Positions 11,051-21,354 of a DNA stretch of 64,000 nucleotides are shown in pieces. Location of the stretch: assembly GCA_022813625.1 (NCBI GenBank), contig JAKLMB010000009.1, forward strand, positions 186,001 through 250,000, given 5' to 3'. Source of the DNA: Aaosphaeria pasadenensis (Eukaryota > Ascomycota > Dothideomycetes > Pleosporales). Under the pieces are notes generated by a model. It was not told where the DNA came from. It did not search any database and saw only the letters and a list, made by a program, of their open reading frames with translations. Position 1 is the first letter of the stretch. Each line of letters starts with the position of its first letter. Made by a program: the position numbers and the translations under genes.

Positions 11051-13336
11051 CTATTGAGTCTGATGAATTTTTGAAAGAGTTTCCGCATATGATCTTAAAA
11101 CACGCGCCATTCGTGGTACTATTTTCCATACCGTAGTCTCTCCAGTATCGATCAGCTCGGCGAATCGATATAGAATCATAATATAGTTTGGAGGCACAGA
11201 GGTCTGGGTAGTTGAGTGTGAAGATGACTCTGCAAGCATTTGCTGAACCATGCTCACGACCTCTCTCTCTTTGCTTGAGACTTCAGTTGCTCCCCTCACT
11301 GTCTGAAGCCATTTGGATAGGAAGAGCGCACATTCGAAATAGCTGAGCGCATGTTGAACGCTCCATACCCAGAACTTTGTCTTCGATACAAGCCTGAAAC
11401 CCATTTGTGAAGGGATGTGGAGGGATTGGCAAGCCTGAAATGCTGCTCTTGTGATTTGATCTGATCTAAGTGGGTGCCCAGCTGATTCAATTCGTAATAC
11501 TATCTGCTCTTCGGAACAGAATGGAAAGTATTTACGAACTTCGCAGAAATCTGTGGACAGGCGAACATGCGTGAGCCGGAACAAAGCTGTACAATTGAAT
11601 AGGATCGGGCTGGCCTGGAAATCGAACGAACGAGAGGCTTCCGGTTCATTCTCCCACATTATCTTCCAGCGTTCGAGAGCTGTGAAAATCTGGAGCCGAT
11701 ATTCGGTGTGATCGTCAAAGCTGGTTGATAATTTCTGCAAGAAGCAAGCCTTTTGCAATATGTGTAAGATGACGACGTGACACCCGAAGGGGCCAATTTC
11801 TGAAGGAATAGGCAGATAAGGGTCGGACAATGTCTTGAAAAGATCTTCTGTTGATTTCCAGGGCTTTTGAGGAACGGACTTAAATAGTTGATTCCATTCT
11901 TGTTCTGAGGCCGCGGTCCAGAGCGCCTCGGATGATGGCATCCCATACTGTTCTTCAATCTTGATAGGTGACATCAAGTCGTATGCAACTGCAATGAGAT
12001 TCAGAACAGTTAGTATGCAATACGTTATTCTGAGATAGACTGTGTCAGCGCTCCATTTTGCTTAGACCGCGATGCTGAGGTCGTTGATCTTACCTTCTCA
12101 GTGCTTCCATTTCACGCCAATCCTTCCAAGTAGGCTCCTCGGTGGATGCCAATCTCCCAGAAAGACTCCATTCACGACCTAGGGTGAGACAAATCCTACT
12201 ATATAGGGGAAACTCCAAGCAGAGGTCGTCACGCTCTCCGGCCCATGCAGCATATGCTATTAAGGGCATCATTGTTTGCAGCGCAGTGAGGCCAGAGTTT
12301 CCCGAAGGGAAAAGCTTGATAGCTTGAGCATAAAGATCCTGGCTTATGCAATACTCCAGATTGTATACAGCTCCATTTGCACAGATCGCGAGCACCAGAG
12401 CGAAAGGAGATTCATTGGGAGACCAGGTTGGCTCATGGAGGAATGGCTGGTGGCGATGAAAGCTCCGGAAATATCGTCTAATGAAACCACATAGTAGCTT
12501 CCGTGATGGAAGGGCATATGAACTCGACTTGGATATTTCGTCTTGCATGCTCTGGTAATATGCCTCACTCATCGCCTTTTCGTCATGATCTGTGAATCCA
12601 GACCCTGGTGTAGAGACTATATCACTATAGACCATCACATCGGGCGAGAAAGCCTTCTGGTTGCTCGCATGACTTGGGAAATTTGCTTGTGTTCCATTCT
12701 GGGCGGTTGAGTCGAAATCTCTGGGTGATGGGATATGCTCGTGGAAAATCCCATTGTCGACTGACTCGAAACTATGCAGAGCCATTTGAGAAATGTTAGG
12801 CCAAGACTGTACTTCGTTCCCTAAGCCAGATTGAATGAGACCACTATGGTGAGGGTCTTGATTGTCAAAGCCGATCACCACTGAATCACCTAACCAACTA
12901 TCCAAGTCGGCTATCCGAGGAGACATTGGCAATTGGTTTGGAAGCGATGATGGAGCTGTATTATCTGGCCCTGTAGAAGCATGTACATTGGACGAAGCGT
13001 GCCCATCTAAGATCAAGTTGGGAGAGAAAACAGTGCTTTGAGTAACGGCATGAGGGGCGTTCGTTTGATGACTTTGGTCGTGCGACTTTATTTCATGTCG
13101 CCGCAGCATGTCCTGACGCGAGAAGGCCTGGGGACACTGTTCGCAGCGGAAGGGCTTTTCCTTTGTGTCTATAAAGCGGATTAATTCAGTAGGTGTTCCC
13201 TGCGAGGCCATGAATTTGGTCGGCGTCACCTACGCGTACGCTCATGGCGAGTAAGGTGCTCAGAGCGAGCAAAAACTCGAGAACAGTGCCTGCAGCGATA
13301 TGGATGCGCCCCAGTCCGATCTGTACTTCGAGCCAT
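11051..13336 (-). CDS. C2H2 zinc-finger transcription factor with fungal-specific regulatory domain
   Basis: Three exons on the minus strand (13336-13234, 13168-12094, 12029-11051; introns 65 and 64 bp) give 718 residues. Two adjacent fingers sit at the N-terminus: C15-C18-H31-H35 with recognition helix RSEHLTR, and C43-C46-H59-H64 with helix SRQDMLRR. The linker HTKEKPF is split by intron 1. A Ser/Gln/Pro-rich stretch of about 150 residues follows, then a region of about 480 residues with the helical pattern of the fungal transcription factor domain (middle homology region). Arg/His/Arg contacts in finger 1 predict a GGG triplet, as in Adr1, Mig1 and Msn2 factors that bind G-rich sites. It lies inside the catabolic cluster and is divergent from the lactonase, so it is the likely pathway regulator. 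Confidence 0.92.
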
Positions 13337-14142
13337 TGCGAACAGCGTTGCTGGTTATACGCTGGTAGTGCGACTTCATAATAAGTAGAAGTAGATCTGG
13401 GGAAACGGCTAAATCGACAGGCCAGAGAATCCGGGGTTTGCTTTAAGGATTAGTTGAGAGCCTAGGCTCGGCTACTTCTCCATAAGCTAGGCGAAGCTGG
13501 AATAACCAGAACAAGTCGAGGTTCGACAGCATGCCTAAGTTATAGTCAGAGATGGCCTATTCAAAACACTTGAGAGGCATTTTTAGTTTTAATCGATTGT
13601 TATTCATTCTCTACAATCATTGATGTCCCTTAATTTTAAATGAGTATTGTTATGATACACGCAACCAGTGCGTCTTTAGTACGAGACAGCACATGAGAAA
13701 GCCGCCCTTTTAGGACCATTATTAATTAGAGGATTAGACCAATATTTTCTTTCGGGCCCAGGAAGATTCAATTGTTTGAGTTGTTTGTGCTACTAGCTAG
13801 TTCAGTAATACAATTCACGAACCCGCCTCAGACCGCCAAACTGGGCCTGCAAATGCGTACTCAAAAGTATTTCTTCCTAGGGAACCTCTACAACACTATC
13901 TATTGTTTAACAGGTGATCGGTCATTGAATATCTTTTCTCCTCAAAGATAGGACTTTAGTATCTATAGACACGGTGAATCCCCCCCACATGTATCCCCGC
14001 TTAAAAGCTCGAGTTGGGGTAAAATGATGGGGTAGTCTTGACAGTTGCAACAATTAAGTTGCTGCACGACACCTCATGAATCAGCCCATTTCTTCTCATT
14101 TTTATCTTAATCGCTGCCTACCATCGCTTCAGTCTCTGTGAG
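13337..14142. promoter_or_regulatory. Divergent promoter between regulator and lactonase
   Basis: 806 bp, AT-rich in the middle. On the lactonase side, TTGGGGTA at 14014-14021 and TGGGGTAG at 14028-14035 lie about 110-130 bp before the ATG. On the regulator side, CTGGGG near 13398 and CCGGGGTTT at 13431-13439 lie about 60-100 bp before its ATG, which would allow autoregulation. Confidence 0.4.
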
Positions 14143-15132
14143 ATGTTTCGCTCTGCAGCTTTCGTCGAAGTATCTATCCTTCCAAGTGGGTTCTTGACTC
14201 TTCCTGAGCACCGTTTCTGCGCCAACCAACACGATGAAAGTGTACGCAACACTGTTCCTTCTATGTCTTTTCTGCTTCAGCACCCTACTACCGGACATAA
14301 AATTGTATTTGACCTAGGCCTACGACGCGACCTGAATCTATATCCGGAAAATATACGACCACATCTTGAGTCGCGCGAACCGATATACACCGTGCCAGAT
14401 GTAGGCGACTCTCTTCGGGCAGGCTCTCTACAGCCTTCTGAAATCGATGCTGTCGTACTGAGTCATGTACACTACGATCATGTCGGTACCCCTACCGACT
14501 TTGTGAAAGCAAAGTTCATAGTGGGTTACGGAACGAGGCATCTTCTGAAATTCGGAATGAATTACCATTCAGCTGCCAAATTTGAACCAGATCTCCTTCC
14601 CGTGGATCGAATTATAGAATTGCCTATTCAAAATAAGATACCGAAACACAAACAGCCAGTTGAGAACACCTTCCCACCAACGAGAGGTCTCACGTCACTC
14701 GTCCCAGGCCTTGAACACCAGTGGAGAGAACTCCACCCTTTCGACAATGTGATTGATCTCTACGGGGATGGTCTCATCTATCTCGTGGATAGTCCAGGAC
14801 ATATTCCCGGACACATCAATCTTTTGGCGAAGGTGGGAAAGGGCAAGTGGGTATACCTGGCCGGTGATGCATGTCATCACAAAGACATCCTCGATGGCAA
14901 GAGCAAAATGGCTACATGGTGGGAAAATGGTCTTCATGTATGCATACATGTTGACAGGGAATTGGCAGAGGACACAGTGCGGAGAATCCGCATGCTGCAA
15001 GACCAAGGCGTTGAACACAATTCTGATACAGTGGATGTTGTGCTGGCCCATGATCTATTTTATTTTCGACAGCATCAACACGCGATCTGGCCGGGATCTC
15101 TCAACTCCCTGGGAGGACATAGTAAAATTTGA
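14143..15132 (+). CDS. Metallo-beta-lactamase-fold hydrolase, lactonase-like
   Basis: Single exon, 329 residues. The dinuclear zinc motif HxHxDH is at residues 108-113 (HVHYDHVG). Further ligands are in DSPGHIPGH (H220), AGDACHH (D242) and LAHD (H303), so the metal site looks complete. The DSPGH...GH pattern and overall length match the lactonase branch (AiiA, AttM/BlcC). Such enzymes open N-acyl homoserine lactones or gamma-butyrolactone. Fungal relatives also open lactams, for example MBL1 in the benzoxazolinone-degradation locus of Fusarium, so a lactam is an alternative substrate. The C-terminus is SKI, a plausible peroxisomal PTS1 variant. The gene is followed within 500 bp by an SSADH-type gene on the same strand. 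The fold is certain. The substrate is inferred. Confidence 0.93.
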   Translation: MFRSAAFVEVSILPSGFLTLPEHRFCANQHDESVRNTVPSMSFLLQHPTTGHKIVFDLGLRRDLNLYPENIRPHLESREPIYTVPDVGDSLRAGSLQPSEIDAVVLSHVHYDHVGTPTDFVKAKFIVGYGTRHLLKFGMNYHSAAKFEPDLLPVDRIIELPIQNKIPKHKQPVENTFPPTRGLTSLVPGLEHQWRELHPFDNVIDLYGDGLIYLVDSPGHIPGHINLLAKVGKGKWVYLAGDACHHKDILDGKSKMATWWENGLHVCIHVDRELAEDTVRRIRMLQDQGVEHNSDTVDVVLAHDLFYFRQHQHAIWPGSLNSLGGHSKI

Positions 15133-15624
15133 GGTTACATCACTTCTGTATGATAATGCAAGTTCAATTACATAGTGTCATCCCATGGATGAACATGATT
15201 CTATCATTTACCTTACCTTCTTGAACTATTGAAGCACTTGAAAAGCAGTGAGTGGTATTTGCCCGCGAGATAAGATACTCCAATTCACCAAAATTCATTG
15301 TTCATCTGCCTATATTGCTACCTATCTAGAGTTGTGCGTTTTGTGCCGGGCTCGAGGTTCGCCAATACCATCATTGTGGTTTTGGGGGCACTTGGGGTAG
15401 CGGATGGGGCGTTGGGGTACTAAAGTAGCCTTGCAGCTTAGGTGCGAGTCAGAGTTGGAGCACTAGTCCTCAATCTGGTGTTAAGAAGCCCAGGTATTGA
15501 ATCAGGTACCTACATGTTCATGATCAATACTTCCTTTGATTTATGTACTTTTGAAGTGTATAAAGATACTGTTTATTGCAAACATCCTCATCATCGAGTT
15601 CGACTTGGAGAATACAGACCCATC
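15133..15624 (+). promoter_or_regulatory. SSADH promoter with clustered G-boxes
   Basis: 492 bp between lactonase stop and aldehyde dehydrogenase ATG. Four G-rich elements are packed in 15381-15419: TTTGGGGGC, CTTGGGGTAG, GGATGGGGC and GTTGGGGTAC, spaced by about 10 bp and thus on one helix face, 205-245 bp before the ATG. This is the densest occurrence in the window. Confidence 0.5.
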
Positions 15625-17370
15625 ATGAGCGCATGCTTCTCATTGATCCAGCCGGGTTCGGCCTACGTCAATGGCAAATGGGTTCAAAGTCAAGCTAACC
15701 AGTATTTCGATATCTATGGTATTTTCAACTCTAGTTCATGATTAATGTGAAAGTACTAAAACCACAATAGATCCAGCTTCTGGGAGGGTGGTGGCAGAAG
15801 TCCCAGATCTCGATGAGCCGCAATGCGTAGCAGCGATTGAAGGTGCTTCAGCTGCAGCAGAGAAGCTCAAATCCCTCACTGGTAAATCGAGAGGCCAGCT
15901 ACTTAGGAGATGGTTTGAATTGGTTTTGGAATCGAAGGACGATATCGCACAACTCATCACTGTAGAGAATGGAAAACCACTCGCAGAGGCGAAGGGAGAG
16001 GTTTCGTACGCCAGCGATTTCATTGACTGGTTTGCAGGTGCTGCGCCCAGAATAAGCGGCACGGTACGTTGTCATTTGTGCAAGAGGAGCGACTCCATTT
16101 ACTAATAATCGGATGCCGAAGGTCGAGCAAGCATCAAACCCATCGAACCGAGTCATCACCATTAAGCAACCTGTTGGCATCGTTGGAATCATAACTCCTT
16201 GGAACTTCCCAGCAGCTATGATTACGAGGAAAGTTGCGGCTGCGCTTGCAGCAGGCTGTCCCTGTATTGTAAAACCTGCTCCGGAAACACCCCTAACTGC
16301 GCTCGCGCTCGCAAACCTAGCGTCAAGAGCCGGATTTCCTGATGGGTCGATAAGCATCGTGACCACCCGCAAGAACACCATAGCAATCGGTAAGGTGTTA
16401 ACGCAGCATCCAATGATTCGCAAATTCTCATTCACGGGCTCCACTGCGGCTGGGAAGATCCTCTCCTCTCAGTGTACACAAACAGTCAAGCGTGTAAGCT
16501 TGGAACTTGGTGGCAATGCGCCAGTCATTGTATTCGAGGATGCTGATTTAGAAAGAACAACGGACGCAATACTAATGAGCAAGTTCCGATTATCGGGGCA
16601 GACATGTGTTTGTGCAAATCGGATCTACGTCCAATCCAGCATATATGACAAGCTGGCGGCAATGCTAAAAGCAAAGGTTGACCAATTTCGACTCGGAGCT
16701 GGTCTGGACCCGGAGACTACTCATGGGCCCTTGATAAACAAGCAAGCTGTGGACAAAGTCGATTGTCATGTTCGAGATGCTGTGGAAAGAGGAGCAAAGA
16801 TCCTCGTTGGGGGGCAGCGAGCACCCGATTTGGGGGAGTCATTCTATCTGCCAACAATTCTCCTCGACGTTCCCTTTGACGCGCTTTGTGCACGGGAAGA
16901 GACCTTTGGGCCTTTACTGCCTATGTTCAAGTTTGAGACGGAAGATGAGGTGATGACATTGGCCAACAAGCTTGAGGCTGGCCTTGCCGGATATCTTTTC
17001 ACGACGAACGTTTCAAGAGCGTGGCGGGTGGCAGAAGGGGCTGAAGTTGGAATGGTAAGCATGAAATCGTACGGGTTATGAAAATAGTTACGAATGACAT
17101 GTGGACAGATTGGTGTCAATACTGGAATAATCAGTGATGTCGCTTCCCCATTTGGAGGTGTCAAACAAAGCGGCCAAGGTAGAGAGGTAAGTTTATTCTT
17201 CACCTTGTGATTTATTTCAACGTGCTGACGATGTTTGAACGTCATAGGGATCATCAATCGGAATCGATGAGTATCTTGAGGTTAGTTCTATAATGGCTGA
17301 TGGAAAAAATGAAAACAATAGCTGACCTCACTTGTCCATCAAGGTCAAAAGCATTACCTTTGGTATTTAG
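15625..17370 (+). CDS. Succinate-semialdehyde dehydrogenase-type aldehyde dehydrogenase
   Basis: Six exons (15625-15718, 15771-16063, 16122-17054, 17109-17186, 17248-17280, 17344-17370; introns 52, 58, 54, 61 and 63 bp) give 485 residues. NAD(P) site: TPWNFP (N157) and KPAPETP (K180). Nucleotide loop: FTGSTAAGK. Catalytic Glu in LELGGNAP (E257). Catalytic Cys in GQTCVCANR (C291). The CVC arrangement and the C-terminal GVKQSGQGREGS...GIDEYLEVK are specific features of GabD-type SSADH. It should oxidise succinic semialdehyde, or a similar omega-acid semialdehyde, to the diacid, which is the last step of GABA or gamma-hydroxybutyrate breakdown. The tiny last exons (26, 11 and 9 codons) are needed to complete the SSADH C-terminus. 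No clear targeting sequence. An upstream in-frame extension before 15625 lacks homology and was not used. Confidence 0.95.
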
Positions 17371-17640
17371 TCAGAAAGAAACGTGGGCCGGTTCGTGTTT
17401 TCTCTTCTACACATTGCTATTCAAAAGAAACCGTTGTAACAGGACTATACTTGGTTCTAATGCATCACGAGAATGTGAATATAATTTTGCTATCGCTGCC
17501 ATCAAACATTTCTTAGGCAGAAGAGTGTGAGACAAGATACATTGGACTTTCAAGATTGAGTAGAGGATATTGTGACTGTCATAATTCCAGTCATAACTAT
17601 GGCTTCATATCAAGGGTAAATAGACAGTCTGAGCAATGGA

Positions 17641-18084
17641 TTAGCTTTTGCGTACTTTCGCTCGGTATAGATCGTACTCAATCAGATTGGCATCTGGATC
17701 TCGGACATATACACTCTGTATTTTTCCTTGTGCTCCTGTGCGTGACACAACATTTCCTCCTTCCAATACTTCTATACCCTTATCTTTCAACCTCTGCAAT
17801 ACTTGTTCCAGGTCGGTACCCTCTTGGAGGATAAAACATAGATCAGCCGTGCCAGGACGAGCAACCGCTGCTTTTGGTTCGAACTCTTTGCCTTTCTGGT
17901 GGAGATTTATCTTCTGCGAGCCGAACTTCAAGGCTACTCTTTCCACGTCTGGTTGCGATTCGGAAGAGAACTTCTCGATCTTCATGCCGAGATTGTTGTG
18001 GTACCAATCTGCGGTTGTAGAGATGTCCGCACAGGTCAACACAAGATGATCGAGTGACCTAACGGGTGCAATGGGCGTTCCCAT
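17641..18084 (-). CDS. Glyoxalase/VOC-superfamily protein (GLOD5-like)
   Basis: Single exon, 147 residues: one vicinal-oxygen-chelate domain. Metal-site segments are visible: LDHLVLTC near residue 11, KINLHQKG in the middle and VRDPDANLIEYD near the end, giving the usual His/His/Glu arrangement across two beta-alpha-beta-beta-beta modules. It resembles the short GLOD5 group, whose substrate is unknown. Convergent with the SSADH gene 270 bp away. A GGGG element (18227-18230, in AAAGGGGTTT) lies about 140 bp before its ATG. It may isomerise or cleave a pathway intermediate or detoxify an aldehyde; this is inference. Confidence 0.9.
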   Translation of the reverse strand: MGTPIAPVRSLDHLVLTCADISTTADWYHNNLGMKIEKFSSESQPDVERVALKFGSQKINLHQKGKEFEPKAAVARPGTADLCFILQEGTDLEQVLQRLKDKGIEVLEGGNVVSRTGAQGKIQSVYVRDPDANLIEYDLYRAKVRKS

Positions 18085-18663
18085 GGTGGATGTGATTAAA
18101 GAGAAATGAGTTGATGGACCTGAATGAATAAGATTGGATCGTTGAGCTACGAAGGTGTACTTTGGAGTCTCTTATAGCCCTCCCTGGACTGGCGTCATAA
18201 TTCTTACAGGTTTTAGCACGACCAAAGGGGTTTAGTACTCCACAACCCTCATCCTAGTGGCCGTCTGTACGCACAGTATGATCTTGATTGGATATGTCAC
18301 CAAAGCAAATCAATTAATTGGGTCATGAGTTATCCCACGGTAAGAATGATAATAGAGTGAGAATTGATGTAAGGAAGTGTTTGTAAGTGTTGAATTGTGG
18401 TAATGACTTACAAGTCAAACATACAAGTATTGTGAAAGGGTACTACTACATAATATGTAGTTTCATCCTATTATTGTGGCATTGAGTATGGTATCTATTG
18501 ACATTTGTTTTGGAATCTATCAAAGAAGCCGAAGGCAAGCATTCCTCTATGATGCTCGAACACCAATAGTAGTGATTCCTATAGGTAAGTTCTACGACAC
18601 GACTGACATTGTCTAGCTTCCAGTCATATGCGAAGTGAATAGATATCCTCAAACTCATATCTC
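18085..18663. other. Intergenic region, VOC gene promoter and MFS 3' flank
   Basis: 579 bp. Apart from the G-rich element at 18225-18234 I see nothing with a clear function. AT-rich from 18300 to 18500. Confidence 0.5.
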
Positions 18664-20375
18664 CTAAGCATCACCAGTTCTTCTCCTCTCGCCATCCCGC
18701 TCAGGTCTCCCCTCAGCCTTCTTAGGAAGAATCCTCACCAACACTACAAGTCCCAGCGACAATACTGCAACAAGCAGCCAAAACAGATGTCCGCCTAAAA
18801 TATGGTACTTCACGCCCGCTGCATACACACTGGTCGTAACCGCAGGCATAAAGGCTCTCAGTCCGCTCGTAATGGCGAGGACGATGGCGTTGAGTGTTCC
18901 GAACGTCTCTGGAGATGGAGAGATGTCGTTGATAGCGATTTGAACGGCGGCTGCAATTGGTATTATAGGCATGCTCCAATGTGAGATTGGGTATTGTATA
19001 AGAAGTACTCACTAAAGATCATACCGACACCACACCCTAGGAACGTGACTGGTCCTCCGAGAACCCAGAAGAGGACGTTGAGATGATTTCGCAGAAGGAT
19101 ATTGAAGCAAGGGTAGATGGCGAAGAAGAGCGGCCAGATCCAAGCAGTTATTCGCAGTATTGACCCTGTACCGACACGCTTGTGCAAGATTGGATAACCT
19201 ACTAACATCCACACCGCTTGGAAGATGCCCACGAGACACATTGTCACAGCGATAAGCGCTGGTTGGAATCCGATGCCGCCGAGTCGGATAGGAGTGTACA
19301 GGTACACTGGGAGGATGGTGGTCATGATGATTCCTAGAAGCATTACGTAGTTGTATATGACGATTACTTGGGTAACCCCGGGGTACTTGAGCATTTCCCA
19401 TGCCGTCATGGGTGGGGTGTCGGGCTCGTCATCGTCCTTACGGGCTGGGAGTGTCTATGGAGTCGTTAGAAGATTCCGGTGATGTTATAAGATTGATGTT
19501 GTGGTACTTCTTTGATAAATAGAATGGTCGTAATGGCCGTAGATAGTGCGAATAGGGAAGTGATGATACTTGGTAGAGCATAAGGGTAATCGTGGAAGAA
19601 TCGAATCTTTCCGAATGTTGACGGGAACTTCTCAGCCGGCCTTTCAAGTGCACCACCTAGGCAGAATGTGTTAGCTCATGTTTACTTTGTTATCATCTGA
19701 TAGACCTACCCAGGAATGTTGCAATGAAGATGCCCAGATTTCCTGAAAAGGCAAAGTAACTGAACGCTACTGCTTGCGTGCTCTTCGTACTATTCTCACT
19801 CAACATTGAACGAATTGTAACAATTGTGCCCGCGAAAACTCCAGCGAGACATCTTGCAAGTATCATATGCCAGATCGATTTGCTCAACCCAAACAAAGCG
19901 GTAGAGACCGTAATCCCCAGCAAAGAAGTGACTAGAACCGGTTTCCTTCCCCATTTATCAGATGCCTAGCCTGATTAGTCTCGATATAACGACGGGCAGT
20001 TTATTCGTGGAGATGTACCTTGCCCCAAAATATCATGACACACATCTCAGTCGCGCTAAAGAGACTTTCGATCAATCCAGAGTAGAATCCCACATCTTCG
20101 GGGTTGATTCCACCCACATTCTCGATCATACGGTTGATGTAGGGAAATACGACGAAGAAAGCTACTGGTTCCACGAGACGCGCATAGCATAATAGAAAGA
20201 TCTGTCTGCGAGGCAGGGGTGTATCATCTTCAACTCGACTGTCTTCCAAGACTGGCTTTGTTATCTCTCGTTCCTCCGACGCCAATATCGGACCATGTTC
20301 CACGTTAGGAAGAAGTGGTGTTGTTTCGTCATTTGGATCAAAACGGTGCCTGTTTTCAGTAGGCACTTTCGACAT
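18664..20375 (-). CDS. MFS transporter, DHA1-like
   Basis: Five exons on the minus strand (20375-20019, 19965-19710, 19656-19508, 19454-19013, 18950-18664; introns 53, 53, 53, 53 and 62 bp for the four junctions in order, the first three being 53 bp) give 496 residues. The cytoplasmic N-terminus is polar with DDETTPLLP. The loop between helices 2 and 3 reads SDKWGRKPVL and helix 4-5 contains ARCLAGVFAGT, both typical of drug:H+ antiporter 1 carriers such as the fungal and plant zinc-induced-facilitator-like group. For the last intron the acceptor at 18951 (ATTGCAG) was chosen because it restores AVQIAINDISPSP, a conserved helix 11 sequence; a downstream-looking ATG nearer 18972 is out of phase with the donor. 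It borders the catabolic cluster and could export a toxic intermediate, but it lacks the G-box, so membership is uncertain. Confidence 0.9.
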
Positions 20376-20883
20376 TGTGGAATCTTCGATGTTTGGGAAG
20401 AGGACTAGAATCTAGTGACCTATTTAAATGCATTGTTTCCTCCGGGATATGACCATGTTCGGGTCTATACTGATGACGAGAGATTTGATTGAGGGTGGCC
20501 TTACACAAATAGGCTGCCTGTCCGCATGGAGGATGTCGGACCATTCGACTGGCCGACGCCGCGTCAGACATTATGGAAACGATAAATAAACGGAGCGCAA
20601 AGAGATTTGAACACATGGTCAAGAGCACAAAGTTGCTGCCTGGTACGAGTGCGAGGTATTCGATGCTATACGAGTAATTTGAATTTAACATAGTAATGAT
20701 AGTGGTTGTTGGTCAATTCGGTTGGTGGCGAAATCAGCCATTCATATTGTGTTATAGTTTTGTTGTGACATTGTAAAAACGAGCAAATGGGTATATCAAT
20801 CTTGATCCAAGTGAGAAACTCTACGCCTAAAAGGTCTCAATTCAAGCAGTCATAATGCTGAGCACCTTATCCTCCCCCACCGT
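20376..20883. other. Intergenic region upstream of the DHA1-like MFS gene
   Basis: 508 bp with the promoter of the MFS gene and the 3' flank of the next gene. I see no TTGGGGT-type element here, in contrast to the other cluster promoters. Confidence 0.5.
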
Positions 20884-21354
20884 CTAATTCTTAGGGTATG
20901 GTGGAAGCCCCTCGCTGGTCGCAGCGTCACCCGCAGCGAGTCTAGCCCTACGCCTCTCCCTGCGATCAAGCTCCTTCGCCACAGCCTTCGCCAACTTCCT
21001 CCTCTCTTCACGCTCCTTCTCCTTCATGACTTGCTTCGCTCCCTTGCCATTCCAGACCTTCCTGTATTCCTTCCTAAACTTCTGATTGAACGTCAACAGC
21101 TTGTCCTGCTCCTCCTCGCGCTTGCGCTCCTGATGTTCTTGTTCATCTTCGGTATCGTAGAAATCGTCTTCGTCCGAGACCTCGCCATCGAGGAGAGTGG
21201 CCGACTCTTCCTTTGTGAGCTTCTGCGTGCGCTCCTTGTCCCATTTCTTCGTGCGCGAGTACGCAATGCAGGATGTGATGCTCACGGTGATGAGGACCGG
21301 GACTGCCACGTAGAGCGAGAGGATAGCGATCGCAAAGATTGTGTCTTCGTCCAT
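20884..21354 (-). CDS. Small N-terminally anchored membrane protein, charged coiled-coil tail
   Basis: Single exon, 156 residues, ATG at 21354. Residues about 7-29 form one hydrophobic helix. The remainder is cytoplasmic-type and very charged: an acidic stretch with EVSDEDDFYDTEDEQEHQE, then Lys/Arg/Glu-rich sequence likely to be a long helix (about 80-140), ending GLPPYPKN. No catalytic motif. It looks like a conserved small fungal membrane protein of unknown function. The acidic and basic blocks suggest an adaptor or scaffold, but nothing proves this. Confidence 0.75.
   Translation of the reverse strand: MDEDTIFAIAILSLYVAVPVLITVSITSCIAYSRTKKWDKERTQKLTKEESATLLDGEVSDEDDFYDTEDEQEHQERKREEEQDKLLTFNQKFRKEYRKVWNGKGAKQVMKEKEREERRKLAKAVAKELDRRERRRARLAAGDAATSEGLPPYPKN

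Noticed and set aside
18951..18975. ATG at about 18972 as the start of a separate small gene
   Set aside because: It lies inside intron 4 of the DHA1-like MFS gene. The downstream sequence is the conserved helix 11-12 region of that carrier, recovered by the acceptor at 18951.
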